64,000 nt of DNA, taken from NCBI RefSeq assembly GCF_905147045.1, contig NC_065899.1, positions 9,436,501-9,500,500 on the forward strand, in the 5' to 3' direction. The DNA is from Nymphalis io. Its lineage: Eukaryota; Arthropoda; Insecta; Lepidoptera; Nymphalidae. This document shows positions 11,580 through 22,195 of this stretch, piece by piece (the stretch's first letter is position 1; each line of letters opens with the position of its first letter). The notes under the pieces are model-generated. The model had not been told where the DNA came from. It made no database searches and saw nothing but the letters and a program-made list of their open reading frames with translations. Both the position numbers and the translations under genes were made by a program.

Positions 11580-12690
11580 TTACTTTATTTTACAGTATGT
11601 TGTTTCGCAAATTTTATAAACAACTTCTAAACAAAAGAGAACATCAAAGTGACAATCAATCAAGGAAACAGTGCAGGTATTTTTTTCGGGCACCCTTAAT
11701 TCTTTTTGTCGTATCTTATTGAATTCCCTACTCACATAGTTTGGTAAGGATACCCAATAAAACTTGTTTGGTGCCATGTGTCCCTCCACATATTTTTGTG
11801 TAAAGTAGCGCTTAGAATTTTCAAATGGAACTGCTGTCTTGTTTTGAAATTCCAGTATGTTATACAATTTTAAAAAATATCGAGAATAATGACTAAGTTT
11901 TAGAAATCTGCGTGAAGAATTAAGGTATTCATTTCACTGATCATATTTACGTCAAAAATAAGTAGCAAAGTTTATTTTTTATATGTAACGGTAGCTTATA
12001 TAATATTTAACTGTAAGTAAGAAATTGTACTTTGAATTTAACATAATTATATTAAATTAATATAATTATAATATTTAAAATAATATTTTTTTTTCATATT
12101 TTCTTATAGTTATAATCTAATATAATGCATGTTTTTTTTAGTTGCATTTTTTTTATTATATTGTAATCACTATCACTTCACATTATAAAAATGCTTTGAA
12201 ATGTCATAATATATATAAAACAGTGATAATATAAGAAGGGAAAAATTTCCCCTTGTTCAAGGACTGAAAAACGATTCCGTTGTAAGCGTTGAAAGATAAC
12301 AAAAACTCTGTCACATTAAACGAGAAGTTTCGCCACTTAAGTGATAAAACACGGAGACAACCTAAAAACACTTCAAGTAGTGTGATATCCTTAATATTAA
12401 TGTCTTTTGGCTCGGCATCTTGTATCAAAACTTTTAGATGTCGAGAGTTCTTACAGCTAGCTTGATAAATGACTTCTCCCACTTTCCTGAAAGTTGTTCG
12501 TGTATTTTTTCACTATATCTGAAGGCTGCGACAAGGTTAGGAGGACGTGCTTCGAGTATTGATGATGGTTCCCTAACATGGCTATCTTTAGCCGTCTTCG
12601 CAGCAAGAATAACTTTATCTACTAACTTCAAAAAGTTAATTGGCTGGATGGAATCACGAAAAAAGGATCTTTGAATCGTTTCTGTTTTGT
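11580..12690 (-). pseudogene. Unidentified coding-like fragments, frame-broken
   Basis: Two minus-strand pieces look more protein-like than the surroundings. The first, about 12204-12670, reads VILAAKTAKDSHVREPSS, then EARPPNLVAAFRYSEKI. A change of frame near 12480 then continues with YQASCKNSRHLKVLIQDAE and ITLLEVFLGCLRVLSLKW. The second, 11580-11867, contains HMAPNKFYWVSLPNYVSREF. Amino-acid composition is balanced rather than AT-driven. Between them (11868-12203) the DNA is very AT-rich. I do not recognise the family. It could be a decayed retrocopy of a host gene, a transposon ORF remnant, or exons of a gene lying mostly outside my recognition. No splice structure could be established. 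Confidence 0.35.
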
Positions 12691-12728
12691 ATAATTTAGT
12701 TGCTCAAAATATTTGTATAAAATAAAAA

Positions 12729-13002
12729 TCTGTGACTGCTAGGCATGGCATATGTATATAACTATTCTCTCGTTTTGAGGAGAAGGATAAGAGCTTATTT
12801 CATCAGGCTGCTCCAATGCGGGTTGACACATTTGTCAGATTTGCATCCGACACGTGCAGGTTTCCTCGCAATCTTTTCCTTCATCGCAGAGCATGATATA
12901 AATTGCAAACACAATTAAGCACATAAAAATTTAGTGGTCTGGACTTGTACCCCCAATTATCAATTAAGTTTCACGCGTTCCAATCACTAGGCCATTTTGG
13001 CT
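12729..13002 (-). mobile_element. SINE-1 copy, old
   Basis: On the plus strand it reads SINE-1 antisense: 'gaggagaaggataagagctt', 'gctgctccaatgcgggttg', 'tgcaggtttcctcgcaatct', 'aattaagcacataaaaattt', ending at 'aggccattttggct'. The tRNA-derived head (sense start) is at the right end, with a decayed B box. Many point changes. Confidence 0.75.
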
Positions 13003-15084
13003 TACATATAAATTCCTTGGTATTTACTCTCAAATATCAAAGTCTACCGTAAACTAATGTAATTATATAATATAAGTAAGTACAAAAGAATGCATTAATG
13101 CATCAATTTTTATTATCATTGACGTCTTTTATATTGTAATATTTATTATATTCTTACTAAATTCGCAGAGAGTAAAGTGGAATTATACTACCGTCATTAC
13201 TTGTGATTTTAAATCTTTCACCACAATAATATAAAAGCATCAATATTCCTAATAAAAGAAGAATGATACTTCTCTTATAAATAATCATCAGCAATGGATT
13301 TTATCCGGACCATTAAGTAAGACGACATGACTTCGCATAGCTTAAAGCGTTTCTAATTAAAATGCACATTATTCTGTGCCTTGGAAACATCTATTGTTAT
13401 CAACGATCATTGCGTAGGGATTTTTACTACCAATAAATTGTATTAAGAGTTAAAACGAAACAATTTTTATGTACTTTCTTATATAACGTCCTTTTATTGG
13501 TAATTAAGATACGATAGACATAAGAGTAACTTAAACGAAGCATAGTTCAAATGTCTTCAATTCCTTTTATCTTAATACACAAAACTATATTGATTTATAT
13601 ATAGCACTATTCTTTAGCATACTTTTTTTAATCAATTTTATTTATAAATATGGCCTTAGAGGCCAATATTAAAGTGCTGTCTTATTATGCCAATTTAACA
13701 TACATAAACCCTTTATGGTATAAAAAATATATTTGCGAATTGAGTATCTGTCGAATGTTTTTTTTTTTTTTATAAATAAGTTAGCACAATAATATGTTTG
13801 TCAAATGAATAGTTTCTAAAAGGTTTTTAGTTTATGGTTATACGTTATACGTTTTAGCCTGTACGTACCGACTATTCTTATACATCTTACTACTGGGCAA
13901 CAATTAGGAAAACTGCAACAACACCAACCCGCATTTGATTTAATGACATAATATATAGAAAAAAAGTCAAAAAGTATTTGATAATTCTCGTATTGTTTTA
14001 GCAAAGTTAAATGATCGCTTAATAAAATATCGGAAGTAATTAAGAATGAAATGAAACGATTAAACGCACCATTTTATTTAACGCTTTGTAAATTGTACAA
14101 TGATCTTCCGTAAGCGAATCTGACGCCTCAGGCAACACTTTAATTCTAGCTATTGGTTATCTATAAGGATATTACGCTTTGCCACCGTATATCAAGTCCT
14201 GCTCCTTAAGATTATTCGAACAGATTGCAAGTTGGAATATATTAAGTTTATTTCATTCGCACGGCACAATAACATTCGAACAGGCTTATCTTCGTGGAAG
14301 CAATTATTTATTGGTGATAGTTAAAAGCCGTAGAACTCGGCGATACATCATAAACTTGGAAGATAAAAGTCAGATTAATTTTATTTATAATATTACTCAC
14401 GTTAGATCTTAATCTTCGTTAGTTAAGAAAAATTGTTAAGCATGATATAAAAAAAAAAAAAAACAATATGAATAAACTAAAAATAAATGCGATTAAAAAG
14501 GAATATTTAAATGCACAATTAACGAGTTTTGTGATAAATCCTAAATTCGAAAATATTCTGTCAATTAGACTATGACTATAATTGTTCAATGGTGGTACAG
14601 TGTTATGATTAAAATTAATTTTAAAAGTCTATTTCAATAAAAATATTTTAATCTAATTTGATTTTCAATTCCATTGAAATTTTATCGTTTAATAATTTTC
14701 GTTTAAAATCTTTTAAAATCTTAGTCATTTTATATTTATAGATCAATTTATAATATTGCTTAATGCATTTAAGCATTTAAAAAATCAGCAGCACACATCT
14801 ATGATGTATGTATACTTGAATGTTGCATGCATTTCTATCTATAGAGAAATCTTCACTAATCGCCACCTGCGGCTTATTCCGATACACATTCAATGCCAGC
14901 GACAAGGGCCGATTGCGTGTTCTATTCAAATTATATAGCGACTTAAAGCCAATATAATGTAATACGTATTTAGAGCAAGACTTGTTTATGTTTAGAGTTC
15001 TCGAAACGGAACAACCAAATATTAATTGTGTATATATATAAAAGTACTGTGTGTATGTATTTTACCCATTTATTATATATTTGT
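13003..15084. other. AT-rich noncoding stretch, no gene seen
   Basis: Homopolymer runs (for example T at about 13761, A at about 14447) and AT-rich spacer. Short open frames at 14179-14412 and 14756-14938 have no domain and no supporting context. 15075-15084 is the left target-site duplication of the RTE element. Confidence 0.5.
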
Positions 15085-15198
15085 GCCGTGTGGTGACGGC
15101 GACGAATATCACCACCCCATCTCATCCCGTGGGGGGCGTAGAAGTCGACCCGAGGGAATATACACCAGAGAACGGGCAGCAGCGTCTCTCTGAGTACT

Positions 15199-16617
15199 AT
15201 GACTAACTTACTGCGATCGCCAACCCGTCTGCCAAGCGTGGCGATTATGGCATATCCCCTCATGATTCGCGCAACTAAACCACGGCCCCTAGTCCCCGGC
15301 AGCCCTGCTATTCCTAGCCTCGGTAACAGCTGTGGTAACGGCGGGGCAGGGAGTGCTAAGAATCCCCGGACGATTTCGTGTTACCAACACCGACGACCTC
15401 TGGCCCTGGCAACATATAACACGCGTACACTGCGGACCGACGAGAAGATCATGGAACTGGAGGAAGAATTGAGCAGGTTACACTGGAATATCGTCGGATT
15501 ATCCGAAGTCCGAAGACAGGGGGAGGATACGATGATCCTAAAATCCGGTAACCTTCTCTATTTCCGAGAGGGCGATCAACTGTCTCAAGGTGATGTCGGG
15601 TTTATAGTCCACAAGTACCTCGTTAACAACGTTGTGAAAATCGAGAGCGTGTCGGCTAGGGTGGCGTACCTTATACTCAGAATCACCAAGCGGTATTCTT
15701 TGAAGGTCATACAGGTATACGCGCCGACTTCGACACACTCCGACGATGAGGTTGAGGTCATGTATGAGGATTTATCTAAAGCCATACATACCAACAAGAC
15801 TCATTTCACTGTTGTAATGGGGGACTTTAACGCGAAGCTGGGCAAACGATTCGGTGATGAGTTAAAGGTAGGACTTCATGGAATTGGAGACCGCAACCCT
15901 CGGGGCCAGATGTTGGCTGACTTTATGGAGAAGGAGGGACTCTTTATGATGAACTCCTTTTTCAAGAAGCCAAGTCAGCGTAAATGGACCTGGGTGAGCC
16001 CTGATGGGAAAACCAAGAATGAGATAGACTTCATCTTGTCGACGAGAAGACAAATATTTAATGACGTCTCCGTGATCAATGCAGTCAAAACTGGGAGCGA
16101 TCACAGACTCGTAAGAGGCTCGTTAAATATCAATGTTAAACTCCAGAGGTCCCGACTGATGAAGTCTACGCTCCGACCATCACCTCTTCAAATCCGAAAT
16201 CCCGAAGCCTTTCAGCTCGAACTCCAAAACCGATTCGATGGCCTAGCAGACTGCGAGGAAGTGGACACATACAACGACAGGCTTGTGGAAACTGTCCGTA
16301 CGGCTGGGTCTAAGACCTTCAAGACCAGCCGTACAAAAGGAACCAAAAAGATCTCTGCCTTTACCCTACGGCTTATGGAGGAAAGACGGAAAATGATTCT
16401 GACGTCCCCAGCTGATGCTGCCGGCTATCGGCTGATCAACAAACAGATTTCAAAGTCTCTAACTCGCGAAACTCGCCGATTTAATACAATGCGCATTAAA
16501 GAGGCCATCGAGCGGAACAAAGGCTCTAAAGTGTTCGCCAGAGATCTGTCTGTTGGTCAGAGTCAACTGACAAGGCTGAAAACTGAGGATGGCAGAATAG
16601 TCACGTCCAAGATCTGA
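15199..16617 (+). pseudogene. RTE element ORF, endonuclease part
   Basis: 472 open codons. APE-type endonuclease motifs are all present: the Asn motif ATYNTRTLRTDEK (about residue 74), the Glu motif GLSEVRRQG (about 103), VIQVYAPTS (Tyr about 174), VVMGDFNAKLG (Asp208/Asn210), NEIDFIL (about 275) and TGSDHRLVRG (Ser-Asp-His, 300-302). This domain nicks target DNA to prime reverse transcription. The frame is lost right after TEDGRIVTSK, where a one- or two-base indel puts the remainder of the polyprotein into another frame. The first ATG used here is arbitrary; the element's true start may be slightly different. Confidence 0.85.
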
Positions 16618-16621
16618 GCTG

Positions 16622-17130
16622 TTGGAAGAGGTTGAGAAGTTCTACGGTCAGCTGTACACGACAGCTCAATCACCTGTCAGTAGTCATGCTGCAGATCCCA
16701 GAGCAAGACTAACCCGACACTACACTGAAGATTTTCAGGACGTCAGTCTTTTCGAGATTAGAATGGCTCTCGGACAACTCAAAAACAACAAGGCACCTGG
16801 TGATGATGGTATTACAGCCGAGCTTCTGAAGGCGGGTGGTACACCGATCCTCAGGGCTCTTCAGAAGCTTTTTAACTCCGTCATTGCCAAAGGTCAAACG
16901 CCAAAAGCATGGCACAGAAGTGTGGTGGTACTTTTCTTTAAGAAGGGTGATAAAACCCTTCTGAAGAATTACAGGCCCATCTCACTGCTGAGTCATGTTA
17001 ACAAGTTGTTTTCGAGAGTCATTACGAATCGTCTCGAGCAAAGGCTTGACGACTTCCAGCCACCCGAACAAGCCGGATTCCGGAAAGGCTTTAGCACCAT
17101 AGACCACATACATACGCTGCGGCAAGTTCG
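16622..17130 (+). pseudogene. RTE element ORF, reverse transcriptase N-terminal part
   Basis: It continues the polyprotein after the frameshift, starting EEVEKFYGQLYTTA. Reverse transcriptase fingers/palm motifs are visible: KAPGDDGITAELLKAGG, YRPISLLSHVNKLFSRVI and EQAGFRKGFSTIDHIHTL. The frame is cut off after TLRQV, where the nested element begins, and homology resumes at 18286. Confidence 0.85.
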
Positions 17131-18285
17131 GTTTATAGATATTTATTTCTCATAAAGAATACAAATAATTCACTTAAAATGAAATTGTTTTTGTGTATAT
17201 CCTCATAACAATTTAGATTCTGATAGGTAATATTTGGAATATGTTATTATATTTTTTGTGTTAACAGTAAGCGGGTTTCGTTTTTTGAATTATCTTTAAT
17301 TATTTTAGGTATCCCCTTAATATACTTTATGATAAGGTCGGTTTCTCCTTTCTGTACTCGAGATGCTAATTCGCTACGTAATTTTTTCATATGCTGTTGT
17401 TGATTTGGTGTTTGATCAGGATAAAAACAAACTGTATCCGAAATGGTTTTATTTTGGTTCCTCAAAATAAATTTTACAGTTTCCTGTTTCTCAAAGCATA
17501 ATTTAACCGGTCGGTTTTTGTTAGGGTTGTATTTTCCTAATCTTAAAACTGAGTGAGGTGTAGGGCATTCTGGAAATACAGACTTAATAATTTTCATGGC
17601 TTCATATTTGTCATGGTTAAGCCGAGAGACTTTATCTGAATTTTTAGGCTCTGGTAATCCAACCAAAATAATATTTTTGTCTCGACGAGACCGCTCTTGT
17701 ATCTCAAAATAGTATCCTCGACGCCAAGAAGATTGTGTGAGGAAAAATCATTATTACAATTACCTTTAAGCAGACTTATATCGTTTTCAAGCAAACTTAT
17801 TTTCTGTTGCATAGAACCGTTGAGTGATTTCATACTATCCATTTCAGTTTTAAGATGATTTAGTTCAGCTACCGTAGACTCCAATAAAGAATTGCTATTT
17901 TTTATTTCACTTTTTATATCCTGTATTTCCTGGTGCAACTTTAGGGAATTTTCCTGTTGTGTGTTAGTAAATTCTCGAAAAAAAGACATTATTTCCTTTC
18001 GAAAATCCCCAAGTGCATCGGCACAGTCACATTCATATCTCCTTTTCCTAAGCGTAATATTACTGTCATCCAATTTGCGTAAGTCCGGAGTTGATTCACG
18101 TCCGCTACCGCTTATGGATGGCCCGCTATTCGGTGATCGTGAACTCATCCTTAGCTTTGTTTGTCGATGAGTTGCTATGTTATGAAGTGGGATAAAAAAT
18201 AGCAACTTACTCCTTTACTCGAGGGGGTGAAGGGCGCTGCACTGATTATTGTAGATTTTAAAATACAATAACTCCAAGGCGAATG
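17131..18285 (-). mobile_element. ORF1-only non-LTR retroposon nested in the RTE element
   Basis: The insert splits the RTE reverse transcriptase between TLRQV and the sequence leading into LCLAFVDYEKAFD. Read on the minus strand it has a 5' leader of about 135 bases, an ORF1-like gene (see the next entry), and only about 115 bases after the ORF1 stop, ending near 'gagaaataaatatctataaa'. No endonuclease or reverse transcriptase is present, so the copy is non-autonomous or 3'-deleted. I could not find a convincing target-site duplication, and both boundaries are uncertain by about 15 bases. Confidence 0.7.
17247..18147 (-). pseudogene. ORF1-like protein of a non-LTR element, one frameshift
   Basis: Start MSSRSPNSGPSISGSG at about 18147. 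A Ser/Gly-rich N-terminus is followed by LRKRRYECDCADALGDFRK and a long heptad-bearing coiled coil (about residues 55-130: FTNTQQENSLKLHQEIQDI, LNHLKTEMDSMKS). A basic stretch and an RRM-like domain follow: NIILVGLPEP, LRLGKYNPNKNRPVKLCFE, then a C-terminal region with FYPDQTPNQQQ and LIIKYIKGIPKII. This is the usual order of RNA-binding ORF1 proteins of CR1/L2/Jockey-like elements (coiled coil, RRM, C-terminal domain). A one-base frameshift near 17715 separates the coiled coil from the RRM-like part. Stop at 17247-17249. Confidence 0.75.
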
Positions 18286-19341
18286 TTTTATTGCAAATAA
18301 CCAGCCACTTTGCTTAGCGTTTGTGGACTATGAGAAAGCCTTTGATTCGATCGAAACCTGGGCCGTGCTGAATTCTCTTCAAAGGTGCCAAATTGATTAT
18401 CGGTATATCAGGGTGTTAAAGTGCTTGTACGAGAACGCCACCATGTCGATCCGATTCCAGGATCAGAACTCAAAACCTATCCAACTGCAGAGAGGTGTAA
18501 GACAGGGAGACGTGACATCTCCGAAACTGTTTACCGCTGCATTGGAAGATGTTTTCAAGCTTCTGGACTGGAACGGACTTGGCATCAATATCAACGGCGA
18601 GTACATCACTCATCTTCGATTTGCCGATGACATTGTAATTATGGCTGAGACCTTGGAAGACCTCGGCACTATGCTCGATGACCTCAGCAGGGTTTCCCAA
18701 CAAGTGGGTCTAAAAATGAACATGGACAAGACGAAAATCATGTCGAACATCCATGTTGCACCCACTCAAGTCAAGGTTGGAAATTCTGCACTCGAAGTTG
18801 TAGACAACTATGTCTACCTAGGTCAGACCATCCAACTAGGTAGGTCCAACTTCGAGAAAGAGGTCAATCGTCGAATTCAACTCGGCTGGGCAGCGTTCGG
18901 GAAGCTACACGATATACGGGTAGCTACAGTGATGACTTATGGATCAGAGACGTGGTCGCTCGCAATGGGCCTCATAAGAAGGCTCAAGGTCACTCAAAGT
19001 GCAATGGAGAGGGCTATGCTCGGAGTTTCTCTGCGAGATCGAATCAGAAATGATGAAATCCGCAGGCGAACCAAAGTAACCGACATAGCCCGAAGAATTG
19101 CTAAATTGAAGTGGCAGTGGGCGGGGCACATTGCTCGCAGAACCGACGGCCGCTGGGGCAGAAAGGTTCTCGAGTGGCGACCACAAACCGGAAGACGCAG
19201 CGTGGGCAGGCCCCCTACAAGGTGGACCGACGACTTAGAACGAGTCGCGGGAAGCCGTTGGATGCGGGCAGCGCAAGATCGGCCAACGTGGAAATCCTTG
19301 GGGGAGGCCTTTGTCCAGCAGTGGACGTCTTTCGGCTGGTG
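18286..19341 (+). pseudogene. RTE element ORF, reverse transcriptase C-terminal part
   Basis: Resumes in LCLAFVDYEKAFDSIETW, then GVRQGDVTSPKLFTAALEDV, the catalytic FADDIVIMAE, GLKMNMDKTKIM and YVYLGQTIQL. The RTE-type C-terminus follows: MTYGSETWSL, GRPPTRWTDDLERVAG and WKSLGEAFVQQWTSFGW, then stop. Between GKLHDI and TVMTYGSE about 20-25 residues usually present in this family are missing in frame, so an internal deletion accompanies the upstream lesions. Confidence 0.85.
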
Positions 19342-19522
19342 ATTATGATGATATATTTGTTAACTAACTGTCTCGTTGATCTATAAGGCCCCTAATCTTA
19401 AGGTCCTGGGATCTAGAAGTTGGAAGTGGGCACACACCCGTGACGTGGAAAGTACGTAAAGGCAATGGTTCTGCACCTGAATCCTTTATTCAATTACCGT
19501 GCCATATGATTATGTCCTGAAT

Positions 19523-19797
19523 AACGAGCCGGTTGGCGTGGTTGGTGGATGCTTGCCTTTCACGCCAAAGGTTGTGGGTTCGAATCCCACCCAGGACAGA
19601 TATTTTTGTGCATGAACATGTCTGTTTGTCCTGAGTCTGGGTGTAATTATCTATATAAGTATGTATTTACAAAAGAAAAATAGTATATGTATAGTATATC
19701 AGTTGTCTGATTTCCATAGCACAAGCTCTGTATAAGCTTAATTTGGGATCAGATAGCCCTGTGTGAAAAATGTCCCAGGATATTATTATTATTATAA
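19523..19797 (+). mobile_element. SINE-3 copy, tRNA-headed, (ATT)n tail
   Basis: Head 'gagccggttggcgtggttgg', B box 'gggttcgaatccc', body 'tcctgagtctgggtgtaatt' and 'gggatcagatagccctgtgt', and a tattattattatta tail. It keeps the best tRNA-like B box of the four copies. Confidence 0.88.
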
Positions 19798-21233
19798 AAA
19801 TGAGAGTGAAGGAATAGAAAATGAGCAATCTAATCTAACAAGATTATTTTTTTGCAATATATACATTTTCTTCTTGCTCTTCGTGTCTGTACGAATAGAA
19901 ATAAACCAGATCTTATATTGTGCTACAATTGCTACGTGAGGTCACAAACTGATCAACCTTTCATTACATATTTAATTCAGAAAATATTTAAACAAATAAA
20001 TTGAGGTAATTTTATTTACATATATATATTTTTTTAATTTAATTGTATCATTGAATCTGACTGAGGCTAATCACAACGTTTTTATAATTTTATGTCCTTT
20101 TCCGTTCTTTCCCACATCTCTCCCTTCCCCACCTCCTTAGTCCCCCTCCTGTCCTCGTCATTAGTCTGAACATTGTACAACTCCTCTTATATCCCTTACA
20201 GCTTATACCGAGAAATAATGTAAACCACAATAAAAATACAGAATGAGAATCACAAAATATTTTAATTTTTTTCTATCCATAACTTCTATACGATATGACA
20301 TAATAATTATTGTTTAGTATATGAAGCGATTTTATGATTTCTTTCAGACAATTTACATAACGAATTTTTTAAGGAATACTTAGAAATTAAAAATCAATTT
20401 TGAAGAATATTAATATACATTTTTTTTGTTATGAATGCACGTAAAATAAGTAATTAAAATTACAACTATTATAAATATATTATAAAAGTAATTAAAGTTA
20501 ACTAAAGTAATAACGTTGGACAAACATGGTGAAGAATATCATCCGACACAAATACGCTTCACGAAGTTTTCATTTTCAGCAGGATATAAATTCTAAACAC
20601 AAATTAAAATTACATGGAAACTTAACGGTGCTTTTTGGATTCGAATCCGAAAACTTTGGAAATAACTATCCACTGCGTCTTTTTTCACTTTTAACTTATA
20701 TATCTTTCTTACGCTTTTGCACTGTAATGTACACCAAAAACTTGTACAATATGTTTTATTTCATATTAGTTACTGTGATAATGGCAATATTTATTACTTT
20801 TCTTATGTGTTGATTTTACAATTATAAATATTATACTACGTTTTGATTTACAGAGAAATAAAATTGCTCGTATTTACATTAGGACGATGCAAAATAAATA
20901 CTTAGATAATTAAGTTATAAAACGACTGAAACGCTTGCTATGTAATTATTTACAAAGTAAAATCACAAACAAAAAGGCGTACATTATGACATAAACATTT
21001 AATGTATATGTAAGCTTATGCGATTAATCTGTACATATAAGCGATTTATCACTTTTATCACTCATAACGAGGTCTCCTAAACTATGCGCCCGATTGACTT
21101 GAAAGGAAAAAAAGAAAAGAAACCTCGCATGGAGAGAGCATAATTTCTGCCAGTTCATTCTGCTGTAAGCAGCATAAAAGAACGTAACGCAGTTTTTGAG
21201 TTTGTTCATTACAAAAACTCAAATTTTACCTCT
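19798..21233. other. AT-rich noncoding stretch, no gene seen
   Basis: A pyrimidine-rich segment at about 20098-20190 may belong to an unidentified retroposon 3' end, since 'aataaaaat' follows at about 20230. An open frame at 20526-20813 (95 codons) encodes two hydrophobic stretches but no recognisable domain. I leave it as probable chance. Confidence 0.45.
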
Positions 21234-21292
21234 TTGTAATATTAGTATAGAAATATTATTACGCGTGAGCGAAGCTGCGGGCAACAACTAGT
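21234..21292 (-). repeat. Repeat R-D, end-joined miniature copy
   Basis: Read on the minus strand it joins the left end 'actagttgttgcccgcagct' directly to the right end 'tctatactaatattacaaag', with the middle of the R-D unit missing. Confidence 0.45.
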
Positions 21293-21509
21293 AAATATAT
21301 ATAAGTTAAATTTATTTAAACTTGGAATACTAGTTTAACTAATGTAGATTCAGCGTTAATAATTGCAGCACTAATGCTCGTCATTATTTATGTAATTGGT
21401 TTTGTTATTTATTCCTAATTTTCTATTATATTATAAAACTAAGTTTTATAAACTAAATAAAATGACATTTAAATAGCGTCCTAATTAACTTTCAGTGACT
21501 GACAATACT

Positions 21510-21592
21510 GGACGCAGGTAGGCCGTCGTGGAGATCCTTGAGGGAGACCTTTGTTCAGCAGTGAAACTCTTTCTTGGATGATGATAATAATG
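21510..21592 (+). mobile_element. 5'-truncated RTE 3' end
   Basis: 'cgtggagatccttgagggag' and 'acctttgttcagcagtg' match the last codons of the 15-19 kb RTE element (WKSLGEAFVQQW), followed by a 'gatgatgataataatg' tail. Only about 80 bases remain. Confidence 0.75.
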
Positions 21593-22033
21593 CTAAGTGA
21601 CAATAAAGGGAAATAGCCAAGAAAAATAATAAGTCATAACGAAGTTAAGTTCAAACATATAAAACACATTTTGAATAGAATGGTGCGATATAAAAGCCCC
21701 TATTCGCTTTAGGCGATCTCATAACCTATTTGTATCAGCCATCGACAGCTTAGACAATGCAAAATTCAAACCTATAAAATCTATTCCAACTGAAGATGCT
21801 CGATCTATCCGATAACGAGTACCATTTCAATGCTAATGGTTACATATTGCTAAACTTCGCACACGATATATCATCGTTGAAGTAATAAATGTACAAATTG
21901 CTTTACACGAACAGATATTTTATAGCCAATAATAATACTGATAATGGTTCGATTTTTAAATAGTTCGATTTTGAGTATTTTAAGTAAATTTTGTAGAATG
22001 GTTTGTTATGTCAATGTCAATTATTCCGTGCGG

Positions 22034-22168
22034 GAGAATCGACAGTTTAAAGTAAACGTGGTAGAACTTCGTTAAGTATCACGACGCGAATATTAATTCT
22101 GGCTTATACCCGAGGTATTTGTTTTGTATAAGAGCTTAGTGATAATTAAAGTAAATATTGTTGTCTAA
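22034..22168 (+). repeat. Repeat R-E copy 1
   Basis: Starts 'gagaatcgacagtttaaagt' and continues 'aaacgtggtagaactt', 'aagtatcacgacgcgaa', 'ttttgtataagagcttagtg', 'aaagtaaatatt'. A second copy at 39688-39823 shares this order, with a first 36-base block identical. No terminal repeat, tail or open frame identifies the family. Confidence 0.65.
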
Positions 22169-22195
22169 TAATGAACGTCTTATACTGTTTATTAT

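Larger units (their letters stand above)
15085..19350 (+). mobile_element. RTE-type non-LTR retrotransposon, near full length, with a nested insertion
   Basis: The element is bounded by an exact 10-base duplication 'atatatttgt' at 15075-15084 and 19351-19360. It starts with GC-rich 'gccgtgtggtgacggcgacg' and ends with the short 'gattatgatg' tail typical of RTE-like elements. One reading frame (APE endonuclease then reverse transcriptase) is visible. It is broken by a frameshift near 16610-16622, by a nested minus-strand element (about 17131-18285), and by a deletion of roughly 20-25 codons near 18915. It cannot be active. Two short 3'-end relatives at 21.5 and 25.3 kb, and one at 54.6 kb, show that the family has been active in this genome. 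Confidence 0.85.

Noticed and set aside
20526..20813. 95-codon frame ending in a hydrophobic helix
   Set aside because: No homology recognised, no context, and an AT-driven composition. Could be tested with RNA-seq but not supported here.
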